Shown piece after piece: positions 1-11,646 of a stretch of 64,000 bases of DNA (position 1 is the stretch's first letter; each line of letters starts with the position of its first letter). Both the position numbers and the translations under genes were made by a program. The notes below the pieces were generated by a model. That model saw only the letters and a list, made by a program, of their open reading frames with translations, was not told where the DNA came from and made no database searches. Source of the stretch: Ephydatia muelleri (lineage: Eukaryota; Porifera; Demospongiae; Spongillida; Spongillidae); assembly GCA_013339895.1 (NCBI GenBank), contig JABACO010000001.1:25212270-25276269 (forward strand), written 5' to 3'.

Positions 1-471
1 TTATATATAGGGCAGGCCGCGCGTGCATGGCCATATCTGTTGCTGATAGAAGTTGCTGTTATCCATTTACCTGAGACTCTGAGAGCCTCTATTTTGAGAA
101 AGGAGGGAAGTGGGCTGATTTCAACTTGTCATGAATAGACTTTGATAATGATATAAGCATGCATGCTGCTAAAAAGTATATTGCATGTCCCAACTGAGAA
201 TCGAAGCCAGAGGAACGAATTAAGAGAAAGTAATCCTTTACGTAGAGGCATGCATCGATAAAGCCACCCATTGAAGTTATGAATTTGATCTGCATTCCGA
301 ATGGCACTCATTTTCCTATATACCCCATAATTGGATCAACAATATACGGTCTATGTATATGTTAATGTCTAGTCACGCGGATTTCCTAAACGTCATCTTC
401 TACAGTTGGGCGTGGCCCCTTGTATGTCATTTCTCGTTTCTTAGAAGTCACAATTGAAAGTCTACGTGAAA
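1..471. other. No gene recognised
   Basis: Only short overlapping ORFs on the minus strand with no recognisable domain. The interval may hold the promoter of the ubiquitin-like gene that starts at 472, but I see no clear core-promoter motif. Confidence 0.4.
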
Positions 472-903
472 ATGAAGATCTATATAAAGACGTTAACTGG
501 CAAGATCTACACCTTCGAGTGTGAACCAAGTGACACTATTCACAGCGTGAAGGTCAAGTTCCAGGAGATAGAAGGACTGGCACCTGACCAACAGGAACTC
601 GCACTACCTCATCAAATAATGAATAAGCTGGACGATGGACTTACCTTAAGCGAATGCAACATTCGAGAAGAAAGCACGCTCATTTTCTCGATTCGTTTTA
701 GAGGTGTTGCCAACATCTCCGTGGCACTACCTTCTGGTAAGACCATCACTTTGTGGGTCGGATGCACTCACTGCAACACAATCAGAGACGTGAAGAAAAT
801 GATCCAGGAGAAAGAAGGCTTCCTACAAGTACAACAGCTATTATTCTTTGGCGAAACATTGCTAGAAGATGATCATAAACTGGACCACTACCATATTATT
901 TAA
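472..903 (+). CDS. Tandem ubiquitin-like protein (two UBL repeats)
   Basis: A single-exon ORF with two ubiquitin-fold repeats. I chose the ATG at 472 because the protein then starts MKIYIKTLTGK, matching the ubiquitin N-terminus; an in-frame TTG lies upstream at 454. Repeat 1 (about residues 1-76) keeps the ubiquitin signatures EPSDTI, PDQQ and LSECNI, but ends RFRGV where ubiquitin ends RLRGG and has a small insertion near the Lys48 region. Repeat 2 (about 78-143) keeps ALPSGKTITL, TIRDVKKMIQEKEG and HYHII, then stops. One base out of frame past the TTT at 899-901, the next codons (KDKSLLVLF) resemble the last ubiquitin strand, so the stop may be a homopolymer error. No terminal Gly-Gly is visible in either repeat, so classic conjugation looks doubtful. 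Tandem UBL layout recalls ISG15/FAT10, but orthology is not claimed. A divergent polyubiquitin copy is the alternative. Confidence 0.75.
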   Translation: MKIYIKTLTGKIYTFECEPSDTIHSVKVKFQEIEGLAPDQQELALPHQIMNKLDDGLTLSECNIREESTLIFSIRFRGVANISVALPSGKTITLWVGCTHCNTIRDVKKMIQEKEGFLQVQQLLFFGETLLEDDHKLDHYHII

Positions 904-1906
904 GGACAAGTCTCTTCTCGTTCTCTTTGTCGACTCTACGCGTGTAAACAACAGCTGTAATTGTATGTGATGCATACGTTATTTGTAACTGCAGTGCACG
1001 TACAGTTTACGTACAGGCATCCATCCAGAAATCAGCTGTCAAATGGGCAAGTAATTAATTCGCGGTTTGCGAATCACGTAGTATTCCAGTATACCTTCCC
1101 ATGAACAGGTATGGGGTGCTTTAATACCAAGCACACCAGATTTTTCTCCTCAGCCCAGGAGGGATTGTTAGACTGTTAGTACACTACATTTGGCATGACG
1201 TTTAGTAAAATCGCTGTATTTTTCCTATTAAAGGCTGCGCTTCCCTAGAATTGTCCCAGCATTGTCCTCAATGTGCAGGTAGTCATTGGGTGCGTTTCTC
1301 TTTACAATACATGTATTCCACGACCATTTATGTCAGCACCATTACGATTTAATACTTGCCCACGAGAGAAACATGCATATAGCTAGTACATCGAAGAATT
1401 ATAAAGCGTATTAAAAACTAGGTCTTCCAATTTAAAAATCGGCTTCCATATGTATTCCATATTGATCAGTAAGTTATCTTCGTCTCGTGCTCTCAAAATT
1501 GACTCACGCGCGGAACACGTAAGGCAAGATTCGCTATCCCCCCGCCGTTCTGTGCACCAGTTGTATACTGAACTCGGTCCCCGCACCGTACCCTCGCGCA
1601 ACAAGGTTTGTTGCAACCAGTGGAGTACATACGCATGCACCCATGTACTGACGCTCTATCCACATCCATGCGGACACAGATCGGCACAGACTGATGATAA
1701 TCGAAGGCTGTTTAGATAGGTGAAGCCTACGTAGCTACTGGAAAGTGCTGTCTGTAATAAAAGCTGTAACGAATCAACTTTTTCCTGCGTATAAGCATAT
1801 AATAATCACCAATTCATCCGTGCTTACGCGCTTCATTCATTGAGCTTCAGGTAGCCTAAACGAAGACTGTTTAAAGAATAACTCATGCACAAATGCATTG
1901 AAGGGG

Positions 1907-1948
<42 letters not shown>

Positions 1949-2388
1949 AGGATCCCTTCCACTAAAAAGTGTCGATGTTGATGTATACAATAATAATAGC
2001 CCTCGCAGTGAGCTAGGGTGGGTGTGTGTCCCTCTGCAGCTGGCAGTTGGGAATTGGGTGAAAGGCTAGGGACACATTTGCCCGCCTAGTTACCCCGCTT
2101 GCCATTGGCTCATCAAAATAGAAGAGCAGCCTTGCTTCAGCAGACTTCACAGCTTCGCTGTGACTCTTGTAGGTAAACAATTTTAACTGTAATAACAGGT
2201 GCATTTATTATCAATTCTTATAGTTGCACCTTTCTCCCCAACCATGCACTCTCCAAGAGCTGCAATCAAAACATCCACCGTTAAACCCAGATTCCTCAAT
2301 CCCTGACTTCGTAAAACCATCCTGTTTATCTCTGTATATGTAACGAAGAAGTCACCAGGGCTATTCTATTATATCCTTCCCTGCAGGG
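904..2388. other. No gene recognised; contains a long G run
   Basis: Short ORFs on both strands around 1383-1719 and 2013-2204 carry no recognisable domain. The main landmark is an uninterrupted run of 37 G at 1911-1947. Confidence 0.45.
1911..1947. repeat. Poly-G homopolymer (37 G)
   Basis: Uninterrupted G run preceded by a shorter G6 run. Similar runs recur through the window (9033-9066 G, about 14270-14305 C, 25257-25287 C, 48291-48312 G). Such runs can form quadruplexes, and their assembled length is often unreliable. Confidence 0.95.
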
Positions 2389-3080
2389 TCATCTGGTGGG
2401 CATGATGGTCTCAGGCCCCAGCATATGATCAGTTCTTCAACCAACGTTGGTGGTCAATCCCTGATCACTACCTTAACATCACTGCTCTCACTCATCCTTC
2501 AAGGCGAATCCCAATTATCAATTCGTCCTTTTCGATTTGCTGCCTCTTTTATTGCCTTGGAGAAGAAAGGTGGTGGTGGTATTCGCCCAATAACCAATGG
2601 TTGTATGTTATGTCGCCTTGCTGCTAAGGTTGCAGGTAACAAGATCATGAATGGACTGGCCGCTCTTCTCTCGCCACGCCAATTGGGATATTGCCCTAAC
2701 CATTCACTGTACCACCTTGGCCATCACTCCCTGACATGCAAACGTGACGTGGTGGTGATGTGGTTACACGCCACAACAGATTAAGGGTGTTTTAGTGGAG
2801 TATTGTCCCCTGGCACATGTTGGCTGTCAAGTAGAGATGGGAAGTGGATGGGGATTGGAGAAGAGCAGGACACGGCCAGCTGATGTTCTGATTTCTAATT
2901 GGTCATTAGGCAAGCCAGTTGCACTTGACCTTACTGTCACATCACCGCTCAAATGCTGAAATAATGTCCGAAGCGAATGTGACAGCTGGGTCTGCAGCAT
3001 ATGCAGCAGAACAGAGAAAACACATTGCAAATGACCCTAAGTGCAATGAGCTGGGTTGGATCTGTGTATACAACTTTAGC
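2389..3080 (+). pseudogene. Non-LTR retrotransposon reverse transcriptase fragment
   Basis: The reading from 2389 (GGHDGLRPQH) through 2784 carries typical non-LTR RT palm sequence: ALEKKGGGGIRPIT, LCRLAAKVAGNKIM and LLSPRQLGY. Further C-terminal RT-type sequence continues to about 3080: ADVLISNWSLGKPVALDLTV, then after a frame change AAEQRKHIANDPKCNELGW. A stop at 2782-2784 and a shift near 2954 break it. The catalytic YxDD block and the endonuclease are not visible, so this is a truncated dead copy. The DGLRPQH and NDPKC-ELGW signatures are those of RT families common in invertebrate genomes; the exact clade is not assignable by eye. Confidence 0.72.
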
Positions 3081-3224
3081 TAGCAAGGTGTGCAGGCTGT
3101 AAGGATGGTCCAGGCGATGAATAGGTTTTCACATCTGTATAATTGTACTATCTCTATATCAATACAAAAAATAAAATAGTTCTTATTACTAATACACATA
3201 AATACCAGTATTTATTAATAACTC

Positions 3225-3470
3225 TGGCAAGGTATTACGTAATGACAAACGTTTATGAATAAATTATGCGCGGTAGAAATTAATTTTTTGTCTTTATTTT
3301 AGTTAAAGAATGGTTGATGGAATAATTTTACGAAGTACACATATCATAATCAGATCGATTTGTTGTACATAGTAAACGTGTGTAAAATTCATTTGGAAAG
3401 AAATCGTAAGATGACCGCCGATGTATGGGTGATTTCTGGATATGTGATGAAATATTAAAAAGAAATATAG
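3225..3470 (+). repeat. Dispersed repeat, arm A of an inverted pair
   Basis: The stretch beginning TATTACGTAATGAC and containing AAATTATGCGCGGTAG and AAGATGACCGCC is matched in reverse complement at about 7930-8165. The two arms lie about 4.5 kb apart and frame the 7TM receptor gene. A third related stretch sits near 24735-24790. Confidence 0.65.
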
Positions 3471-3654
3471 CTGCTAGCGTTTTGTGCGTATGGTTATATT
3501 TGCATGGTTGATGAAAAAAGCACAAGATTGTAGTAAGCCAAGCGGGTTTACCAGCACTGAAACTAGAAAAACGTCCTATTAAGGCGGAGAATGGGCGGAA
3601 CAAAGAAGTTATGGAAATTTTATTGTGGAATGGGAGAACGGAACGCGGCTTGCA

Positions 3655-4275
3655 TGCAATAATTGTGCGAATGGAGCTGGAAATGTGCATTAACGTTGCA
3701 CAGCTGTATCTCCGGGACGGATGAAGTAAAAATTAACGAACAGAACACGTCAGTAGCGACAGGGCCCCTCTACCCGTACACCGAATTTGATGCGATATGA
3801 ACGCCCCTACCTGAAGTAGTGAAGGTTTTGAACCCCACGGGGTAGCGGACCTCATAACGTCGGCAATATGCTTGTGCTAGACACTAAAGTACACTTGTAA
3901 ATAGAGAAATAGTGTAGTATGAAGTGTTGAAAATAATAAGCCAATAGCCTTAACCGTTCGGAAGTTATAGCAATTCAAACGCGCGATGCATGTTTTATAT
4001 ATACATGTAGTTTTCCGCGAAAATTGCCCCACGGTTAAAATGTTGTAAAAATGCATCGCGTTTGAATCGCTATAGCTTCCCAACGGATAATGCTATCGAC
4101 TTCCAATTTTCAACACTTCATAGTGAAATGGTGTAGTATGAAGTGTTGAAAATAGGAAGTCGATAGCGTTATCCGTTGGAAGGTTATAGCGATTCAAACG
4201 CGATGCATTTTTATAACATTTTAACCGTGGGGCGGAAACTATATCCGTGATGAAATTTTCTCGGAAACTGTCCCA
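3655..4275. mobile_element. Nested foldback MITE copies (TGGGACAG family)
   Basis: Two partial copies of a palindromic MITE. Around 4127 a hairpin folds, with arms carrying ATGCATCGCGTTTGAATCGC and its complement plus the motif AGTGTTGAAAATAGGAAGTC. The right terminus reads CTGTCCCA at 4268-4275 followed by TA. The stretch 3655-4010 is a right half of the same family. Related copies with clean ends lie at 13222-13773, 38513-39325 and 40050-40814. No coding capacity; a Tc1/mariner-type mobiliser is inferred from the TA target sites. Confidence 0.7.
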
Positions 4276-4615
4276 TATACATGTATGTACAATTACCTCA
4301 AGCAGGTCCATGAATTGTTGTGGCTACTGTATTATAGAACGGGCGATTAAAGCTCGAGCATTGGCTCGAACTATATAAGAGTATAGACTTAGCCTGCCTT
4401 AAATTGATTTTTGCATGGAATTGTTTTGTGCCGCAAGTCGTACTGCTAGCTTAGAGTAAACAGACCCGCATGCCGTTCTTCCCCATGCACCAAATATCTC
4501 CACCACTGTAGTGAAACACACTTCCAACCCAGTTCGGAGCAGATGGGATCATTATGGATGATTTCTCTCCTCTGTATGCCTAGCTGCAGCACCCGCAATC
4601 ACACCTAGTCTCGTA

Positions 4616-4722
4616 CCCAGACCCAAATGTACGTGATCATCGCTCAGTATGACAGTACTACGTGATGTCATACTGTAAGCGATGATCATCGTTACGTACA
4701 TTTGGGTCTGGGTACGAGACTA
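4616..4722. mobile_element. Short foldback element (TAGTCTCGTACCC ends)
   Basis: A nearly perfect hairpin: TAGTCTCGTACCCAGACCC at the left is mirrored by GGGTCTGGGTACGAGACTA at the right, and GATCATCGCT also pairs inside. Length about 107 bp with a short loop. A lone matching terminus (AGTCTCGTACCC) appears near 19831. Confidence 0.8.
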
Positions 4723-5083
4723 AATCACACTCGCTTCGGACAAAATACTTGATTTTAGCGGAGAAGGGATTGAAACATCAATGGCTGCAGAAAGAGGCAG
4801 TGATGACTTAATTAAAGTTGGAGGTGTTACACGCGAGATATGGGTAATCTTGCTAGTGACACCTGTGGGTTCTCCAGCACCTGTAACTGGCGAAGAAGGA
4901 ATGATACATGTGACTGTTTATGGTCCAAAAACCTCATCACCTATTGGGACACCTAAGATTTCAATCTAAATAATAGTAAATTAATGGTACCAACAATAAG
5001 TTAGTTGATATACGAAATCAAAGGAGCATTGTTTTTTGACCAGCGTTTCAACAACCGTGGTAACGTAAATAGTTGGACAGAAA

Positions 5084-6093
5084 ATGGACAATACCTCTGA
5101 TTGCAGACTTCTCGGCGAACTAGATTATACACTGTCTTCTTCGATTTATGACGTTCCTATTTTGTTCATCTCTGTGCTACTGTGTCTGGCGGCCGTCGCA
5201 GTTGTTTGCAAACAAAGGTTACACAAGATCCTGGTCTACCGTTTGGCTATGTATCAAGTTCTGAGTGCGATGGAATTTTCAATCATTTGGATTATTGCTG
5301 CTGTAAACCAAATATATCCGCTTATGTCTGGAAACCACAGGGTTAGCGTGACGCCTGCTATTGTGCTAGACTCACTACTGATGGGGTCATCGTTCATCAA
5401 GTTGATGTTCACCGTTTGGATATCAATACATTTGCTCTTGCCGTATTCCATAAGAATTTGCAGAGATTGGAACTTCTATATGTGGTGAGCTCACTTCTTA
5501 TACCACTGGCTGTGACTATTGTGCTACTGGGCATAAACCTTACAGGTTGTCGTGGCCATAGTACCTACCTAAGGGAAGAGATCATATTCATTGTAATATT
5601 TGCAGCCCTCGTGCTTGTCTCATTGGTAATGGTCGTCATGGGAACCATACTCTGTCATCGAGCATGTCGAAGGAGGAATGCCATTCTTTCTGAATATGAC
5701 AAACAGCACAAGAAGGCGCTGCGTGAGATGGTACCTCTTTGCTTGTACCCAATATTATTTCTTTTGTTTGCAATGCCATTATTTGGCTTTGCTGTATACG
5801 ATATTGGAACAGCAGACTATAGCATTTCATACTACAATACTACTATAGCACAATATGAACTGTGGGCATCTTCTTTGTTTGGGTTATTTGCACCCTTCTG
5901 GAGCTTCACTACATCTCTGCTGCTTATTTCTCACCTTTGTGTTGTAAGGTGCATCAAAAATAAAAAGCTTTCACAATTTAGAAATAGGGACAGGCAGCAA
6001 TATAACACAGAAGTCGGATCGGTGACTATAAATGAGACGACTCTACTATGTCAAAAAAGTAATACTCAATTTTCAGCTCCCACTGAAGACTAA
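5084..6093 (+). CDS. Seven-transmembrane receptor (GPCR-like), single exon
   Basis: Two overlapping ORFs (5084-5488 and 5416-6093) together encode one protein of about 335 residues with seven hydrophobic segments: VPILFISVLLCLAAVAVV (TM1), ILVYRLAMY region (TM2), SFIKLMFTVWISI (TM3), ELLYVVSSLLIPLAVTIV (TM4), EIIFIVIFAALVLVSLVMV (TM5), MVPLCLYPILFLLFAMPLF (TM6) and LFAPFWSFTTSLLLI (TM7). Loop 3 is basic (CRRRNA..KQHKKA), and the hydrophilic C-terminal tail is about 45 residues. The frame changes at the TTT of 5431-5433, at the end of TM3; one missing T would explain it, so I read this as a probable sequencing indel. I cannot place the family: no DRY motif is seen after TM3. A plasma-membrane signalling receptor is inferred. 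No neighbour suggests a ligand. Confidence 0.7.
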
Positions 6094-6680
6094 ATCTTTT
6101 GATGTGTAATTATTATTAAGGACTTGGCTGAATTATGATAAGTATGATACGCACACATGCACAAATGTATAATGAACATTTCAGTTGTGAAACACATTTT
6201 ATCCACACATGACAAACTGGCTGTGTATATAGGGATATGTCAGCAGTGGACCTGGTCTTCATGATTGAAGCTTATGGCATAGACAGAGGAGTGTGGTGTG
6301 CAAACACCTCTGACCTGTGTGAGCCACTGAGAATTGTTTTAGGATCTTTGTCACGTTGCATGTAACTGACCAATTGCCCACAACACAGGTACCTATGTGT
6401 ACTGTGAATATGAATGTGCAATGCGGACACATAGATGTGTGTTGTGAGGTTCATCCATGTGGTGTGGTGGTCACACAGACAAGGATTTGCGCACCTTTCC
6501 AGCAGATCGAGGACACATTGGCTCAATGGATCACCACATAGAGATAGTTCTAAAGCGCTGCACACATCTAGATCTACGGATTACATCACTCGCTACGTGC
6601 AGGGGGGGGGGGGGGAGGGTTAAGCAGCAATAGATAATATTCACAGTGATTTCAGTGATTTGGGTACGAACAAAAAAGAA

Positions 6681-6975
6681 GGAAACAAGCAATTATAAAC
6701 ATTCTCTATGAGAAAGTTGGTGGTATATAGGATTTGAAGGCAATTGGTGGTGTAAAAAGCAAGGAAACAAGGTCTTATCAGAAGGAAAATGTAATAGTCC
6801 TATATTTAGCACACAAACATCACATGCCCTAGAAATGTGCTAAATATAGGACTATTACATTTTCCCTTCTGATAAGACCTATTTTCCTTGCTTTCTACAC
6901 CACCAATTGTCATCAAATCTTATATACCACCAACTTTCTCGTAGATAATGTTTTTAGTTACTTGTCTCATTAGCG
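6681..6975. mobile_element. Foldback MITE (AGAAAGTTGGTGG family), copy 1
   Basis: Palindromic element: left arm GAGAAAGTTGGTGGTATATA pairs with TATATACCACCAACTTTCTC, and the inner block GTGCTAAATATAGGACTATT pairs with its mirror. A second copy of the same family lies at 18165-18471. No ORF. Confidence 0.75.
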
Positions 6976-7929
6976 GTGGGATCAGAAAGAAATTTACAGA
7001 CCTGTGCATTTCTTTTCTCTTCATCAAATACGGTACGCGTATCGCCATGAAATGAGCCCAACCCATGCACATCTAGTGCTCCCAGCTGAACAGCAAGGTT
7101 GCTTCATCGGTTCCTGGAACGGTTCAAATGTGCGAGTGTCAGTATAATTACGTATGACCCCAATATCCTGCAATGGCTGAGGGGGACAGTAGTCCCATGC
7201 ATTCTTAGTAAATGGCAGGCATCATGCACCAACATGAAGGGGGATGCATAACACAATCCAGCACATCCAGCAGGTAGCTGATCATGAGATGCTAAAACCT
7301 GCAATTGTTCAAAATCTCCTACAACTTCTACTAAAAGCCTGCACTTTTAAGGCAGCTAGGATGCTTTGATCTAGGGGCTGATATAGAGCTGTAACATTAA
7401 GTGGGAAAACTTTCACCTGTTGAAGTAGTTCTCATCGTGACCACTTAAGCCATCAATGAGCAAAGCAACAGATTAAGTGGTCCATGCACGGATCTTTGGC
7501 AAAAATACTGTATCCCACTACTTTCGATAATTCACCTGATCTTTCCGTGCATAAGATTTTCTGCCACAGTTCCCCCCACCCCCACCCCCCGTCCCCCAAA
7601 GATGTATCCCAACACGCTGTATGAGCTATTGAAACGATCATCTGCACATGCACTCTTGCAGAAAGATAGTTAAGCTTTGAACCCCTCAGGGTAACGCCCT
7701 TTGTATGTTCCCTAGGGTGAGGACGATGTGTATGAATATAGTTATAAATAGTGTAGCATTCATGGAAAATAAGAAGTTGATGCCCAAAGTGTTCAAAGGT
7801 ATAATCGATTGAGGTATTTTATATATATCGTTATTTTGCATGTCGAAGGGCCAATTTTTCGTGAACTATTCCGTGTACAAACCTATCAGGACAAAGGAAT
7901 TGAACCGGGTCGTGAAATCATAAAATTAA
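6976..7929. other. No gene recognised; diverged MITE fragment
   Basis: The stretch 7676-7870 resembles the right half of the TGGGACAG-family MITE (GAACCCCTCAGGG, then TTTTTCGTGAACT). The rest, including two antisense ORFs of 66 codons, shows no domain. Confidence 0.4.
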
Positions 7930-8165
7930 ACATCCTACATATGGAGAAATGGCCCATACATAGGCGGTCATCTTGCTTTTTGTTTTCAAATTGAATTTCA
8001 AACACGTTTATAATTTACGATAAATCAGACTGATTGTGATTCTGTGCTTTATAAGATTATACCATTAACCATTCGTAAACTACAATCAAGACAAAATTTT
8101 AATTTCTACCGCGCATAATTTATTCATAAACGAAGTAGTCATTACGTAATACCTGCGTCATCTTA
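7930..8165 (-). repeat. Dispersed repeat, arm B of an inverted pair
   Basis: Reverse-complement counterpart of 3225-3470: it shares TACCGCGCATAATTTATTCA, GGCGGTCATCTTG and GTCATTACGTAATA. Together the arms flank the 7TM gene. Confidence 0.65.
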
Positions 8166-8445
8166 GAATAAAGCTATAATTATTAAAATTATGTCGGCTA
8201 GCTAGTGGGGGTTAACTATCAATACAATTTGAATTACTATTATAATTGAACCGATGCATTAATGCGTCACTTAATTGTACTGGAGATGTGGAGCGCATCA
8301 ATTAGGCACAATGATGCATGCAACTACGTATGCCCTTCATGCTTTCATCTTCTGAGACGCAGGTGAATTTAGTAGCGTAGGGTGTGTTCGGCAGTGGGTA
8401 GTGTTCGGCCCTACAGGTATGTGCATATCTTGGAAAGAGTAGATA

Positions 8446-8762
8446 TGGCCTTCTCTCTATACTAGTACAGTTGGCCATCTCTCTATAATTGTGCACATCT
8501 ACCTGTACTATAACCAGTGGTAGCCTTCTCCCTTTACTCTCGAACCGTTAATTGCCCGTCTCCTTATACTGTTGGTCATCTTCCTTTATTGTTAGACTGG
8601 TGGCCTTCTCCCTATACTGCTGATCTTCTCCCTATACTGTTCGCCTTGTCTTTATACTTTTGGCCTTATACTGTTGGCCTTCTCCCTATACTATTGGCCT
8701 TCTCCCTATTCTGTTGGCCTTGTTGAGTGTGGATATGGTATACTGTTGGCCTTCTCCCTGGG
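8446..8762. repeat. Minisatellite, unit about 20 bp (GTTGGCCTTCTCCCTATACT)
   Basis: Degenerate tandem units built on TGTTGGCCTTCTCCCTATAC repeat about a dozen times, with diverged units at the left end and cleaner ones after 8670. Confidence 0.8.
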
Positions 8763-8839
8763 TTATTCAAATTAGGGGCAAACCAGGGGGTGGATAGGGG
8801 GTGGGAGCGGTAAATCCCTGCCCTGTCCAATACCATACA

Positions 8840-9032
8840 CTGTATATGAACTACAACTGTTTACAGCGTACATACTGGTACAGGCCTGCACATCCGGTGG
8901 GTGTGGCCAAAGCAACTCAAGATATTACAAGCCATGCCCACATCCCAGGCTGCTCCCAATATTACTGCTCTGAACGCTGTGACTGCACTGTCCAATCCAA
9001 ACAGCCTGCTGATCCAGTATGAGATGTGGGAT

Positions 9033-9069
<37 letters not shown>

Positions 9070-9730
9070 CTTTCTTGGGGAAACCCCACCCTTTGGAAGT
9101 GTTTGATCTCAGATATCCCACCTATTTATTGTGAGTATTTGTAGCCCCGCTCACGCCGCATGCTGTGTAAGTACATGTAGGTGCCACACCCCCTGTATTG
9201 CAATGAAAATCAATGTGAGGCGTGTGTGTGTGTATGTGTGTGTGTGTATGTGTGTGTGTATGTGTGTGTGTATGTGTGTGTGTGTGTGAATGAACATATG
9301 TATTCATGCATACTCACATTCACACATGTATCACTCGCACCCATACTCACATACATGTACATGTACATGCACACTGTCGTGTGTGTGTGTGTGTGTATTT
9401 GTGTATGGTTGTCACATCTTGGTCCCTTTCACAGCACCATTGGGGGTTCCAAGCCCTCAGCTTCTGGCACTCTCCTCTTCCTCTGTCAATGTGATGTAGT
9501 TGAACCCCTCAGTTCCCAATGGGATCATCACAGCCTGCAATGTGTAAGCAGTTTCCGTACTGGGGAATGTCCTTCTCACTACCTCCAGTGTTCCATGGTA
9601 CATAACCTGCAGCCGTCAACGCAGTACAGCTTTGTGGAAGCAGCATGCACCACAGCTGGATGTCAGACTGGTGGTGTTGCCAATGTCACAACACTGGATA
9701 GTGGTATGTATACGTTGTGTATGTGGACCA

Positions 9731-9772
<42 letters not shown>

Positions 9773-11376
9773 TGCGTGTGCATGCGCCTGTGTGTGTGCG
9801 TGTGTGTGTGTGTGTGTTGTTTGTGTGTGTGTCTTGTGTGTGTTGTGGGTGTGTGGGTGTGTGTTTACATGTATGTGTGTGGATGTTGTTTGTGTTGCAG
9901 GTACATGTACATGTGTATGATTTGGTGTTGTAGGTACATGTTTTATGGCCTTCTCTTCTTGCCTTGCGTAAAGAAAATGGCAGTCATCATTCAGTTTGTA
10001 CACTTAGCAGACACAAGCAGCATGTGTGCCATGTGCACATGATGTGTGTGTGGGTTATGTGTTTTGTGTTTAATTATATTCAACAAAGCCCCAAGTGGTC
10101 ATTGACAACCAATTTGTATCTTTCTCACACCTTTAGCACCTGTGGGCCAAGCTCCCCCCTCATCCTCAATACCACATTCTCTTCCATGTCCCTCCAATGG
10201 AATGCTCCCCTCCAACCCGACTATGTCATCACTGCCTAACCTTGCACCATCGAGTCCCCAGCCTTAAGTCCCAGTCAGAGATGTGGGCACCTCCTTCGAC
10301 AGTAGGGGCCTGGCTACATTCAGCGGGCACATGTTCCTTTGTGGTTTTATTAACCAGGCCACAGTCCAGTTCCATGCCTACAACCCCAGCGGCATTCTCT
10401 TCTACCAGATCAACAGTGTAATAACTGACTTCCTGGGGGTGAAGATGCATGGCGGGTTGCCATGGTTAATATTTGATGTGGGCTCTGGACCAGCTGTCGT
10501 TGGATCCAACAGTACCAGAACCTTCATTGATGGTCAGTGGCACACTGTGAGCTTCAGAACTCATCGGTCATGTTGAGCTTGTACGTCGGTGCGAGTGTGG
10601 TGCAGTCCCCCTCCTGTGGGTAGTAACCTCTGTGATGGCCAGGGGCACGTGGTACTGTTTGAGCAGGCCTTCAATACCTTCTATGTCACCGTGGGTACGG
10701 TGCACGCGGCGGCCATCACTGACGTGATTGTCCCACTGCTGACCATGAAAGTCTACTTTGAGGGATTTCCCAGCACACGAGCAGATATGGCATTGCAACC
10801 CCTTACAGCATGTGTCTTATCCCCTCCTGAATGGTACCCTCGGTGTGCGTGATTGTTGTGTGTGTGCGTGTGTATGTGTGTGTCACTGACTGTGTATGCA
10901 TGTACATGTATGTGTGATGTCATTGTGTGCATGCATGTGATGTCATCCTCTTTCCCCTCCTTCCCCCAGCACCGGATGGATTTGATGCTGTGTCGGTGCA
11001 GAATGTGGGCTCCACCTACATCATTGTGTCTTGGGACTTGCCAACTCACAGTAATGGCATCCTCATCAACTTCAGTTAGTATTGCAATGGTGCTCTGGCG
11101 GGTGTCCTGCCCCTTACTGTGATTAGCTACAACCACCACTGGCCTCTTCCCCTTCACTTTCTACATGTACATGTATGTCTTCTCTGCTACTGTGTGCAAC
11201 ATGCGCAAATAACAGTGTGCATGGTACATGTATATGATCTGTGCTCAGTACGTTATCTGTTGGACAGTCCTCCAGTCACGCCCGCAGGCACTGCACTCCA
11301 GTTGGAACATGGTGTTGGGCGTCATCAGTGCTGCAGCCAGCCTGCCCAGGTACATTGTGTACACTTCAATCACTTA
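8840..11376 (+). pseudogene. Decayed usherin-like FN3 / laminin-G gene
   Basis: Several exon-sized pieces on the plus strand resemble the usherin pattern of FN3 modules around a laminin-G domain. They are FN3 pieces near 8900-9025 (ITALNAVTALSNPNSLLIQY), 9430-9705 (GVPSPQLLALSSSSVNV ... AACTTAGCQTGG, close to the ACT-AGC signature of usherin FN3 repeats) and 10130-10240 (SSMSLQWNAP). A laminin-G piece follows at 10283-10850 (TSFDSRGLATFSGH, GILFYQ, WLIFDVGSGPA, DGQWHTVSF, then LNGTLGVRD). Another FN3 start lies at 10968-11078 (APDGFDAVSVQNVGSTYIIV). The reading breaks repeatedly through stops, frame changes, long GT tracts and a 34-G run at 9033-9066. If functional it would be an adhesion or basement-membrane receptor. 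The many breaks favour a pseudogene, although sequence error contributes. Confidence 0.55.
9220..9860. repeat. GT/CA microsatellite blocks
   Basis: Blocks of TGTGTG with scattered TA or CG interruptions at 9220-9290, 9379-9400 and 9733-9860. They sit between the usherin-like exon remnants and cause spurious Cys-Val ORFs in three frames. Confidence 0.9.
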
Positions 11377-11439
11377 GTTTGTGTTCCATCTTTCTTTGCT
11401 CTTATCCCTCTCTCCTCCTTCTTTCTTTCTCTCCTGTCG

Positions 11440-11646
11440 TCTCACCTACTCCCTCCCTCCCTCACTTTCTCACTCCCTCCCCCTCCCCCTTCCCTCCCCC
11501 CTCCCCCTTCCCTCCCCCCTCCCCCTCCCTCCCCCTCCCCCTCCCTCCCCCTCCCTCCTCCCTCCCTCCCCCCTCCCTCCCCCCTCCCTCCCTCTCCCCT
11601 CCCTCCCCCTCCCTCCCTCCCTCACTCCCTCTCTCCTGTCCTCCTG
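11440..11646. repeat. Polypyrimidine repeat (CCCTCC)n
   Basis: About 200 bp of almost pure C and T built on CCCTCC and CCCCTCCCT units. All frames are open for this reason; the Pro/Leu/Ser ORFs here are artefacts. Such mirror-symmetric tracts can form triplex DNA. Confidence 0.9.

Noticed and set aside
4781..4969. A 62-codon ORF upstream of the 7TM gene
   Set aside because: No domain, no splice or conservation evidence; length expected by chance.
9181..9933. A 250-codon ORF rich in Cys and Val on the plus strand
   Set aside because: It is created by GT microsatellites that read as Val-Cys in every frame; only short parts match the FN3 remnant.
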